Source: Candidatus Subteraquimicrobium carltonvillense (GTDB lineage Bacteria; Actinomycetota; Aquicultoria; Subteraquimicrobiales; Subteraquimicrobiaceae). Taken from it: DNA of 6,272 nt. Position numbers and translations under genes: made by a program. The notes below the pieces were generated by a model. It ran no database searches. It was not told the origin of the DNA and saw only the letters and a list, made by a program, of their open reading frames with translations. Shown here in pieces: positions 1 through 5,773 of this stretch (its first letter is position 1; every line of letters begins with the position of its first letter). The stretch covers positions 12,302 to 18,573 of the forward strand of contig DDKQ01000107.1 of NCBI GenBank assembly GCA_002339355.1, given 5' to 3'.

Positions 1-9
1 AAGGGAAAG

Positions 10-24
10 GGGTCAAATCTTTAC
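10..24 (+). repeat. Left inverted repeat of the RAYT element
   Basis: GGGTCAAATCTTTAC is the exact reverse complement of 1075-1089. It lies just upstream of the transposase promoter and is a candidate recognition or cleavage end for the transposase. Confidence 0.75.
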
Positions 25-26
25 CA

Positions 27-55
27 TTGACTTTATGTTCTTAAGTTGCTATGTT
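27..55 (+). promoter_or_regulatory. Candidate sigma-70-type promoter of the transposase, predicted leaderless
   Basis: A TTGACT -35 box (27-32) is followed by exactly 17 bp and a TATGTT -10 box (50-55). Transcription would normally begin about 7 nt after the -10 box, which is at or next to the ATG at 62. No Shine-Dalgarno sequence precedes that ATG, which fits a leaderless message. The -10 box matches the consensus at only four of six positions, so this is a moderate prediction. Confidence 0.5.
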
Positions 56-61
56 TAAAGT

Positions 62-1078
62 ATGACCAGACCCCTAAGAATCCAATATCCAAATGCATAC
101 TATCATGTCACATGCCGTGGAAATGCTCGAGAAGCTATCTTCAGAGACGATGAAGATCGGAAAACCTTTCTTACCTTGCTTGCCCGCTCTGCTTATACTT
201 TTGAGGTTGAAATTCTCTCCTACGTGCTTATGGACAACCATTTCCACCTACTTTTAAAGACTCCTCGTGGCAACCTTTCAGAGTTCATGCGTCATTTTAA
301 TATTTCTTACACCTCTTTCTTCAATCGGCATCATAATCGGGTGGGCCATCTCTACCAGGGACGATATAAAGCTTTTTTAATTGAAGCTGACAGTTATCTT
401 TTGGAAGTTTCAAGATATGTGCATCTTAATCCTCTTCGAATACAAAAAGAGGAAAAGGCTATTCAAAAAGAGAAGCTCTCTTTCCTTAAAAGTTATACCT
501 GGAGCAGCTTTCCCGGATACATCAGAACAAACAACCGAAAACCATTTGTGAACTACAGGGAAATTCTATTTTATTTAGGGGGAGACACTCCTTCTGGCCG
601 GAAGAGATACACAACTTTTGTTGCAGAAGGGCTAAAGAAAGAAATTAAAAACCCCTTTGTCTCAGCCAAAGGACACGGCATTTTAGGCAGAAGTTCCTTT
701 GTTGAGAAGATGAGGGAAACATTTCTTAATCTGGATACCTCTTTTAGAGAGCAACCACAGTTAAGAAGACTTAAGATATTCCTTTCTCCTCAAGAACTGA
801 TAGAAAATCTCCTGCACTTAACTGGTAAGTCTTTAAAAGATGTGGTTCCAAAAAGATCCCGAGGACTAGAACGAGCAATGGCAATGGAGATGCTCTATCG
901 CCATTGTGGAATCTCCCAGACTGAAATTGGCAGGATTATGGGAGGTGTTGACTACAGCGCAGTGAGTTTGGCACGGAGACGGCTCAGGGACAAGATGGAG
1001 AAGGATAAGAGATTAATGGTAAGATATGAAGAGCTAGAGAAAACATTGGCAAGAGTTCCAAGTTTAAGTAACAAGTAA
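62..1078 (+). CDS. REP-associated tyrosine transposase (Y1/HUH family) with DnaA-like C-terminal domain
   Basis: This 338-residue protein belongs to the IS200-like Y1 transposase superfamily, RAYT branch, which makes single-strand cuts through a tyrosine-DNA covalent intermediate. The N-terminus (TRPLRIQYPNAYYHVTCRGN) is the typical RAYT opening and supports the ATG at 62. The HUH metal-binding pair is His60 and His62 in MDNHFHLLL. The expected catalytic tyrosine is Tyr119 in RYVHLNP, by analogy with Tyr115 of the E. coli protein. After a basic, variable middle region, residues about 265-312 resemble the DnaA domain IV helix-turn-helix (EIGRIMGGVDYSAV, compare EIGRxFGGRDHSTV). All key residues are present, so the enzyme looks intact. 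It is convergent with larB and flanked by short inverted repeats. The native target and activity are unknown; the family assignment is secure. Confidence 0.93.
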   Translation: MTRPLRIQYPNAYYHVTCRGNAREAIFRDDEDRKTFLTLLARSAYTFEVEILSYVLMDNHFHLLLKTPRGNLSEFMRHFNISYTSFFNRHHNRVGHLYQGRYKAFLIEADSYLLEVSRYVHLNPLRIQKEEKAIQKEKLSFLKSYTWSSFPGYIRTNNRKPFVNYREILFYLGGDTPSGRKRYTTFVAEGLKKEIKNPFVSAKGHGILGRSSFVEKMRETFLNLDTSFREQPQLRRLKIFLSPQELIENLLHLTGKSLKDVVPKRSRGLERAMAMEMLYRHCGISQTEIGRIMGGVDYSAVSLARRRLRDKMEKDKRLMVRYEELEKTLARVPSLSNK

Positions 1079-1089
1079 AGATTTGACCC
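1075..1089 (-). repeat. Right inverted repeat of the RAYT element
   Basis: GTAAAGATTTGACCC is the exact reverse complement of 10-24. The transposase TAA stop (1076-1078) lies inside it. The repeat ends 18 bp before the last base of the convergent larB gene. Confidence 0.75.
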
Positions 1090-1107
1090 TATTAAATTGG
1101 CTGTTAG

Positions 1108-1881
1108 CTATCGGTTGTGGGCGGGTTTTTCCTCGACCATTGACTGATTTATCACAGCTGCCAGGTAGCCGGCACCAAATCCATTATCTATGTTTACCAC
1201 GGCTACTCCAGGTGCGCAGGAGTTGAGCATGGTAAGCAGCGCTGCCAATCCCTGGAAGCTCGCTCCATACCCCACACTTGTGGGCACGGCAATTACGGGG
1301 CAGGCAACCAATCCCGCGATGATGCTCGGAAGCGCTCCCTCCATTCCGGCTATGGCTATGATCAATCGAGCCTCGGCGAGCTTCTCTTTGAACGAAAGCA
1401 GGCGATGGATGCCGGCGGCTCCCACATCATAGAGCCGATCCACACCGCTCCCCATAACCTCCGCTGTGATCGCCGCCTCTTCGGCTATGGGGATATCTCC
1501 GGTTCCCCCCGTAACCACAAGGACTTTCCCCACGAGCCTTTTTTCTTTCTGCTTTACGACCACGACCCGTGCTTCCTTGTGATATATGGCTTTGGTGGTA
1601 ACTTCCTTGATGGCTTGATAAGCTGCTTCATCGGCTCTGGTGGCCAGGAGGTCCTGTCCTGTCTTCAGTAAAGCGGTGGATATTTCTTTGATCTGAGAGA
1701 TCGTTTTTCCTTGGCAGAGGATAACTTCGGGGAAACCCTTCCTTAAGAGTCGATGGAGGTTAACCTTGGCAAATCCAAGATCGGAGAAGGGTAAATCCTT
1801 GAGCCTCTCTAGGGCGGTATCGATATCTATCTTCCCATTCTGAACATCTTTTAAAAGGTCTTTTAAGCAGCGCTCAAACAC
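1108..1881 (-). CDS. larB: LarB, pyridinium-3,5-biscarboxylic acid mononucleotide synthase
   Basis: LarB starts nickel-pincer nucleotide (NPN) cofactor synthesis: it carboxylates C5 of the pyridinium ring of nicotinic acid adenine dinucleotide and hydrolyses the phosphoanhydride, releasing AMP. The 257-residue length is normal. The N-terminal domain holds the family signature HRLLRKGFPEVILCQGKT (43-60). The C-terminal PurE-like domain (about 118-245) has VVTGGTGDIPIAEEA, AGMEGALPS, VPTSVGYGA, SCAPGV and VNIDNGFGAG. Glu181 and Cys222 align with Glu180 and Cys221 of the Lactobacillus plantarum enzyme, the latter forming the cysteinyl-pyridine adduct. Asn41 occupies a position where I expect Asp in most homologues. 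Translation starts at GTG (1881-1879), 7 nt after a GAGGAG Shine-Dalgarno (1889-1894), and overlaps the larE stop by 8 bp, which points to translational coupling. Confidence 0.95.
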   Translation of the reverse strand: MFERCLKDLLKDVQNGKIDIDTALERLKDLPFSDLGFAKVNLHRLLRKGFPEVILCQGKTISQIKEISTALLKTGQDLLATRADEAAYQAIKEVTTKAIYHKEARVVVVKQKEKRLVGKVLVVTGGTGDIPIAEEAAITAEVMGSGVDRLYDVGAAGIHRLLSFKEKLAEARLIIAIAGMEGALPSIIAGLVACPVIAVPTSVGYGASFQGLAALLTMLNSCAPGVAVVNIDNGFGAGYLAAVINQSMVEEKPAHNR

Positions 1882-2737
1882 ATTTTTTCTCCTCTATGGG
1901 GAGAGGGAGATTCATGCTTCCCTGGCGGTATCCTTCGAGATCAACCGTTATATAGTCAAAACCCAGTCTCTTGAATCTATCCAAAATCCACGATCTAAGC
2001 TCGAATAATAATTGGATATCCGTTTTTGCCACTTCGATTCGGGCAGTTCTTTCATCGTGAAGGCGAACTCTAACCTGGTTGATCCCAAGTTCATGGATTA
2101 CGGATTCGGCTGTGTGGATGAGATTGATCCTTTCGGGAGTGATCCTCTGACCATAGGGGATTCGGGTAGCCAGACAGGCCATGGGAGATTTATTCCACGT
2201 GGGGAGGGACAAATATTTTGAGAGGAAGCGGATATCCTCTTTGGTCAACTTTGCCTCAGCCAAGGGACTTCGCACACCCAATTCCTGTGCAGCTCTTTGA
2301 CCTGGTCGAAAATCATCAAAGTCATCGTAGTTCGTACCATCTATGAGATGTAAAATTCCTTTCTGCAAGGCAATATCGTTGAATCTGAGATAAAGATCGT
2401 GTTTGCAGAAATAACACCTCTCTTCGCTATTGTCCACAAAGTCCTCATTTTTCAGGACATCCAGGCTAATCACGATATGCTCCACATCTAGCTCCATTGC
2501 CAACTTTTTGGCTTCTTCGACTTCTTTTGGGGGAATTATCTCGGAGGAAGCTGTGATGGCAACCACATTTTCTCCCAGGGTGTGCTCACATATTCTCAGA
2601 AGGAAGGTGCTATCCACTCCCCCCGAGAAGGCCACAGCCACGCTTCCCAGCTCACGGATTATTTTCTGTAGGCGGTCGCACTTGCTTTTGAGTATCTTAT
2701 CCTTGCTACCTATATTTTGATCCAGGAAACTATCCAT
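1874..2737 (-). CDS. larE: LarE, pyridinium biscarboxylate mononucleotide sulfur transferase (PP-loop ATPase)
   Basis: LarE adenylates the LarB product and transfers sulfur to its carboxylates, giving the bis-thiocarboxylate precursor into which LarC inserts nickel. The PP-loop signature AVAFSGGVDSTFLL is at residues 34-47 (SGGVDS at 38-43). Other family motifs are CYFCK (108-112), DGTNYDD (133-139), RPGQRAAQELGVRSPLAEA (144-162) and ACLATRIPYG (187-196). The frame is open to 2899, but I start at ATG 2737, giving 287 residues, close to the usual 270-280. That ATG follows GAGG with a 6-nt spacer, whereas the upstream extension resembles no LarE and crosses the divergent promoter. Cys108, Cys111 and Cys188 form a three-cysteine set, unlike the single sacrificial cysteine of the L. 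plantarum enzyme. The gene is first in the larE-larB operon. Confidence 0.94.
   Translation of the reverse strand: MDSFLDQNIGSKDKILKSKCDRLQKIIRELGSVAVAFSGGVDSTFLLRICEHTLGENVVAITASSEIIPPKEVEEAKKLAMELDVEHIVISLDVLKNEDFVDNSEERCYFCKHDLYLRFNDIALQKGILHLIDGTNYDDFDDFRPGQRAAQELGVRSPLAEAKLTKEDIRFLSKYLSLPTWNKSPMACLATRIPYGQRITPERINLIHTAESVIHELGINQVRVRLHDERTARIEVAKTDIQLLFELRSWILDRFKRLGFDYITVDLEGYRQGSMNLPLPIEEKKCV
1889..1894 (-). promoter_or_regulatory. Ribosome binding site of larB (supports the GTG start)
   Basis: On the minus strand GAGGAG is followed by a 7-nt A-rich spacer and GTG. It lies inside the 3' end of larE. An out-of-frame ATG overlaps the GTG by two bases but does not lead into larB, so GTG is chosen. 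Confidence 0.75.
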
Positions 2738-2742
2738 AGTGA

Positions 2743-2748
2743 TCCTCA
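2743..2748 (-). promoter_or_regulatory. Ribosome binding site of larE (sets the start at 2737)
   Basis: On the minus strand TGAGGA, containing GAGG, lies 6 nt before the ATG at 2737-2735. It is the main reason for preferring this start over the in-frame codon at 2899. Confidence 0.7.
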
Positions 2749-2763
2749 ACTTTTTGTTGTTTA

Positions 2764-2793
2764 TATTTCTAATTTTTCGCCTAAAAATCCTGC
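2764..2793 (-). promoter_or_regulatory. Candidate sigma-H-like promoter for larE-larB
   Basis: Minus-strand GCAGGATTT (2793-2785) fits the Bacillus sigma-H -35 consensus RnAGGAwww exactly. Twelve bp later, TTAGAAATA (2772-2764) partly fits RnnGAATww, with mismatches at the R and at the T of GAAT. The predicted start would lie roughly 10-20 bp upstream of the larE Shine-Dalgarno. No better sigma-70 pair was seen on this strand. It could be chance in an AT-rich region. Confidence 0.35.
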
Positions 2794-2861
2794 AAAATAA
2801 TGGGCAATTTCCTTCGACCGGTGGAAATTTTTTACTAAGCGTTAAACTTGGAGGCTTACTT

Positions 2862-2890
2862 TTGAAAGAGGTATCTTGGTGTTGTATAAT
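2862..2890 (+). promoter_or_regulatory. Sigma-70/sigma-A promoter of the DUF4446 gene
   Basis: TTGAAA (-35, 2862-2867) is separated by exactly 17 bp from a perfect TATAAT (-10, 2885-2890). It lies about 48 bp upstream of the ATG at 2938 and is the strongest promoter in the window. It may also drive pheA and serS by read-through, because no clear terminator is seen after the DUF4446 gene. Confidence 0.8.
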
Positions 2891-2937
2891 TCTATCCAAC
2901 CTAAAGGGGTTGAAATCCCATCTAGAAAGGAGTCGAC

Positions 2938-3405
2938 ATGGATTTTCTCATGGGGCAATCCATGGTTTTAGTCTTCATCGCGGTTTCTCTTTTCTGGCTT
3001 TTGCTTTTAACCTTGGGTTTAAAGGAGCTTTATAGCCAACGTCGCAGAGTTGCCAGAGCGCTAAAGGAAGAAAATTTGATGGATACCCTCGTTCACTGTC
3101 TCGAGGAGCTCCAACTGATCCGAAAAGAACTTCAGAGATTCGAATCCGATCAGCAAAAGATGAGAGGTGTCCTCAAAGGTGCCGTCCAAAAGGTTGGGGT
3201 GGTACGATTCGATGCCTTTGAAGACGTGGGGGGCAGGCTGAGTTTCGCCGTAGCCCTTTTGAACGAGCATGGTGATGGGATTGTATTAAGCTCTCTCAAT
3301 GGGCGTCAAGAAAGCCGAAGCTACGTTAAGCCCGTTGAGGGAGGGGAGTCTATTTATACCCTTTCCAAAGAGGAGCGTGAGGCCATAGCCAAGGCTCTTG
3401 AGTAA
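2938..3405 (+). CDS. DUF4446 family membrane-anchored protein of unknown function
   Basis: This 155-residue protein matches the DUF4446 family, found mostly in Gram-positive bacteria and without an established function. A single hydrophobic segment at about residues 8-28 should anchor it in the cytoplasmic membrane. A charged helical stretch at about 40-80, with Leu/Glu/Lys periodicity, is likely a coiled coil. The conserved domain follows (about 84-155): VGVVRFDAFEDVGGRLSFAV, then GDGIVLSSLNGRQESRSY and a final acidic helix, LSKEEREAIAKALE. No catalytic motif is recognisable. ATG 2938 is preceded by AAAGGAG (2926-2932) with a 5-nt spacer and by a strong promoter. It starts divergently from larE and lies 103 bp upstream of pheA. 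The family call is confident; the function is unknown. Confidence 0.85.
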   Translation: MDFLMGQSMVLVFIAVSLFWLLLLTLGLKELYSQRRRVARALKEENLMDTLVHCLEELQLIRKELQRFESDQQKMRGVLKGAVQKVGVVRFDAFEDVGGRLSFAVALLNEHGDGIVLSSLNGRQESRSYVKPVEGGESIYTLSKEEREAIAKALE

Positions 3406-3443
3406 AACCCTAGAGATAGCAAAAAATGTAAAAATTATCTACA

Positions 3444-3473
3444 ATTAAAGCTAGTTTCATTAAAGCTAGTTTC
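3444..3473 (+). repeat. Perfect 15-bp tandem duplication upstream of pheA
   Basis: ATTAAAGCTAGTTTC occurs twice with no spacer (3444-3458 and 3459-3473), 35 bp before the pheA start. It could be a tandem protein-binding site or a simple slippage duplication. The 103-bp gap that holds it shows no T-box, leader peptide or terminator. Confidence 0.7.
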
Positions 3474-3508
3474 TTGGAAAAATTTCAACGAAGTTTTGAG
3501 GTGTTTTT

Positions 3509-4351
3509 ATGTCCGTCAAGATAGGCTATTTAGGACCACAAGGGACCTTCACCGAGGAAGCTCTACTCTGGGCAATGCAGTTGGATGAAAAAGATCTCGT
3601 ACCCTATCCCACTGAGCAAGAGGTCATCTTCGCCGTGGACCGTGGGAAGGTGGACAAAGGCATCGTCCCCATAGAAAATTCGATTGAAGGTTCGGTCAAT
3701 GTAACTTTGGACACTTTAACCTTCGGGGCTAATTTGGTCATTGAAAGAGAGATCATCGTTCTCGTGAGACACAATCTCATCGCTCGACCGAGGGTCAAGC
3801 TCAAAGATATATCATTGGTGATATCCCACCCTCAAGCCACTGCTCAATGCCGCAACTATTTGGTAAAGAATCTGCCAAATGTTCCAGTTGTTGCGGCGAA
3901 TAGTACCGCGGAGGCGGTAAAGAAGGTCGCCGAGCAAGAAGGTTCCATGGCTGCCATCGGCACGCATTTGGCCGCAAGGATCTATGATCTGAATATCCTC
4001 GAGTCGGATATCCAGGACTTCAAGGACAATAAGACCAGATTTGTATTGGTGGGGAAGGACCCCGCCCCCCGCACGGGGAACGATAAAACATCCGTAGTTT
4101 GCTTCATCTATGAGGATAGACCGGGAAGTCTCCTTCAAATACTGCAAGAGTTCGCTTATAGATACATCAATCTCACCAAGATTCAGTCACGACCAACCAA
4201 GAAAGCGCTGGGTGATTATTGTTTCTGGATAGATATGGAGGGGCACTTGGAGGATGAGGTCATCTCCTCGGCTTTGAAATGTCTAAAATGTAAGATACGG
4301 GATGTGAAGATACTGGGCTCGTATCCTCGGACGGATAAAGTACTGGAGTAA
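3509..4351 (+). CDS. pheA: Prephenate dehydratase with ACT regulatory domain
   Basis: This is a monofunctional prephenate dehydratase: it converts prephenate to phenylpyruvate, CO2 and water in cytosolic phenylalanine synthesis. Its 280 residues are typical, and there is no chorismate mutase domain. The catalytic region (about 1-180) carries YLGPQGTFTEEA (7-18), PIENSIEGSV (54-63), SHPQATAQC (106-114), NSTAEAV (131-137), IGTHLAA (150-156) and the NKTRF motif (174-178) with the catalytic Thr176. The ACT domain (about 193-272) has PGSLLQIL in place of the usual GALV-type motif and IQSRP (225-229) in place of IESRP; these segments form the phenylalanine allosteric site. ATG 3509 follows GAGGTG with a 5-nt spacer. 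serS begins 44 bp downstream on the same strand, so co-transcription is likely. Feedback inhibition by phenylalanine is expected from the family, not shown here. Confidence 0.95.
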   Translation: MSVKIGYLGPQGTFTEEALLWAMQLDEKDLVPYPTEQEVIFAVDRGKVDKGIVPIENSIEGSVNVTLDTLTFGANLVIEREIIVLVRHNLIARPRVKLKDISLVISHPQATAQCRNYLVKNLPNVPVVAANSTAEAVKKVAEQEGSMAAIGTHLAARIYDLNILESDIQDFKDNKTRFVLVGKDPAPRTGNDKTSVVCFIYEDRPGSLLQILQEFAYRYINLTKIQSRPTKKALGDYCFWIDMEGHLEDEVISSALKCLKCKIRDVKILGSYPRTDKVLE

Positions 4352-4395
4352 TTGAGTAGTAAATTAGCGGTGAGAGGTTTTTTAACGGAGGCAGG

Positions 4396-5673
4396 ATGCT
4401 CGATATAAAATTCGTCAGGGAAAATTTAAATGTAGTTCGTGAATCCCTCGAAAAGCGAGGCATGGAAGCTGATCTCGATCGATTTGCGGAATTGGATGAG
4501 AAGAGGAGGAAATTACTTTTCGACGTAGAGCAGCTAAAACACATCAGGAATACGGTTTCCGAGGAGATTGCCGAGCTCAAAAGGGTGGGAAAGGATGTAC
4601 AGGAAAAGACCCTCTCCATGAGGGTGCTTTCTCAAAAAATCAAGTCCCTCGATGCCCAAGTAAGGGAGTTGGATGTGGCACTGAAGGGGATGATGCTCGA
4701 CATCCCGAATATCCCTCACCCCAGCGTCCCTATAGGAGCGGATGAGCGCGACAATGAAGCCATTCGCTGCTGGGGCGAACCTCCGAAATTCGATTTTGAA
4801 CCCAAAGCTCATTGGGATATAGGAACTAAATTGGGGATACTCGATTTTGAGCGGGCGGGTAAAATCGCCGGAACCCGATTCGCCCTTTATTGGGGTCTGG
4901 GGGCTCAACTCGAGAGGGCTCTCATAAATTTCATGCTCGATTTGCACACTAGGGAGCATGGTTACCTCGAGGTTTTCCCGCCCATCCTCGTAAATGAGGG
5001 ATCGATGATCGGCACGGGGCAGCTCCCGAAATTTTCCATAGAGCTCTACAAGTGTCAGGATGATGATTTGTATCTAATTCCCACAGCAGAGGTTTGCGTG
5101 ACAAATATTCATCGTGATGAGATCTTGGATGGCAGACTCTTCCCCCTTAAATATGTTGCCTATACTCCCTGCTTCCGTCGCGAGGCGGGGGCTGCTGGTC
5201 GGGAAACCAGGGGACTTATCCGCCAACATCAATTCAACAAGGTAGAATTGGTCAAGTTCGCTAAACCGGAGGAATCCTACGACGAACTGGATAGCTTGAC
5301 GAAAGACGCCGAAGAGGTCTTAAGAAGACTCGGTCTTCATTATCGAGTGGTCGTTCTCTGCACGGGCGATCTAGGCTTTTCGGCCTCAAAGACATATGAC
5401 CTGGAGGTCTGGATGCCAGGCCATGGTACCTATAAGGAGATTTCATCCTGCAGCAATTTTGAGGATTTCCAGGCCAGGAGGGCAAATATACGATACCGCC
5501 CCGAACCCAAAGCGAAGCTGAGGTATGTCCATACGCTGAATGGCTCCGGATTAGCCATTGGACGGACAGTAGCTGCTCTTTTGGAAAACTATCAGCAGAA
5601 GGATGGAAGTGTGATCATCCCCAAGGTCCTTCGCCCATACATGGGTGGGGTGGACCGAATCAAGGGCCGTTAA
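4396..5673 (+). CDS. serS: Seryl-tRNA synthetase (class II)
   Basis: This enzyme charges tRNA-Ser (and tRNA-Sec where present) with serine using ATP. The 425-residue length is standard for bacterial SerRS. Residues about 1-105 form the N-terminal domain with the long antiparallel coiled-coil arm that contacts the tRNA-Ser extra arm. The class II core follows: the TAE serine-binding motif (230-232), motif 2 around TPCFRREAGAAGRETRGLIR (257-276), then TGDLGFSASKTYDLEVW (323-339), SSCSNFEDFQARR (350-362) and motif 3, LNGSGLAIGRTVAALLENYQ (381-400). ATG 4396 follows GGAGG (4387-4391) with a short 4-nt spacer. It lies 44 bp after pheA. Two tRNA-Ser genes follow directly. No T-box leader fits in the upstream gap. 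No anomaly is seen. Confidence 0.97.
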   Translation: MLDIKFVRENLNVVRESLEKRGMEADLDRFAELDEKRRKLLFDVEQLKHIRNTVSEEIAELKRVGKDVQEKTLSMRVLSQKIKSLDAQVRELDVALKGMMLDIPNIPHPSVPIGADERDNEAIRCWGEPPKFDFEPKAHWDIGTKLGILDFERAGKIAGTRFALYWGLGAQLERALINFMLDLHTREHGYLEVFPPILVNEGSMIGTGQLPKFSIELYKCQDDDLYLIPTAEVCVTNIHRDEILDGRLFPLKYVAYTPCFRREAGAAGRETRGLIRQHQFNKVELVKFAKPEESYDELDSLTKDAEEVLRRLGLHYRVVVLCTGDLGFSASKTYDLEVWMPGHGTYKEISSCSNFEDFQARRANIRYRPEPKAKLRYVHTLNGSGLAIGRTVAALLENYQQKDGSVIIPKVLRPYMGGVDRIKGR

Positions 5674-5689
5674 GTTTTCGCCGATTAAT

Positions 5690-5725
5690 CAATTTGAGCA
5701 GGTCTTCAAATTGCTTTAGCTTTTT
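5690..5725 (+). terminator. Weak candidate rho-independent terminator after serS
   Basis: CAATTTGA (5690-5697) and TCAAATTG (5706-5713) form a perfect 8-bp stem with an 8-nt loop, followed by CTTTAGCTTTTT. The stem is AT-rich and the T-run begins several bases after it, so termination may be inefficient. It starts 17 nt after the serS stop. Confidence 0.4.
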
Positions 5726-5739
5726 CCCTATGCTAAACT
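5711..5739 (+). promoter_or_regulatory. Possible promoter for the tRNA cluster
   Basis: TTGCTT (5711-5716) and TAAACT (5734-5739) are separated by 17 bp and lie 34 bp before tRNA-Ser(UGA). Both boxes are weak matches, and the -35 overlaps the candidate terminator. The alternative is read-through from serS. Confidence 0.3.
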
Positions 5740-5773
5740 TTTAAAGGAGAGAGAATTAGTAGTGCTTAAATTT

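Larger units (their letters stand above)
10..1089 (+). mobile_element. Compact IS200-like / RAYT element bounded by 15-bp inverted repeats
   Basis: A single transposase gene is enclosed by a perfect 15-bp inverted repeat: GGGTCAAATCTTTAC at 10-24 and its exact complement GTAAAGATTTGACCC at 1075-1089. The match stops at both ends, because positions 9/1090 and 25/1074 do not pair. The right repeat overlaps the transposase stop codon (1076-1078), and the left repeat lies 2 bp before the predicted -35 box, so almost no non-functional DNA remains. Y1 (HUH) transposases do not make target-site duplications, and I looked for none. No other copy of the repeat is visible in the window. The exact element boundaries are inferred from the repeat alone; related genomic copies would be needed to prove them. 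Confidence 0.7.

Noticed and set aside
1190..1671. Plus-strand open frames opposite larB
   Set aside because: They are antisense shadows of a clear larB coding sequence, with no family features or convincing ribosome binding site.
2738..2899. N-terminal extension of larE to the in-frame ATG at 2899
   Set aside because: The extra 54 residues resemble no LarE and run across the divergent promoter, and a good Shine-Dalgarno sits before the ATG at 2737, which gives a normal family length.
3406..3508. T-box riboswitch or phenylalanine leader peptide before pheA
   Set aside because: There is no T-box core sequence, the only ATG in the stretch is followed at once by TAA, and no terminator/antiterminator pair is visible.
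3061..4147. Minus-strand open frames opposite the DUF4446 gene and pheA
   Set aside because: They mirror well-supported genes and show no recognisable protein features.
4352..4395. Serine T-box leader before serS
   Set aside because: The gap is only 44 bp, far too short for a T-box, and contains no such motif.
4260..5485. Minus-strand open frames opposite the pheA end and serS
   Set aside because: serS and pheA account fully for this DNA; the antisense translations are low-complexity or featureless.
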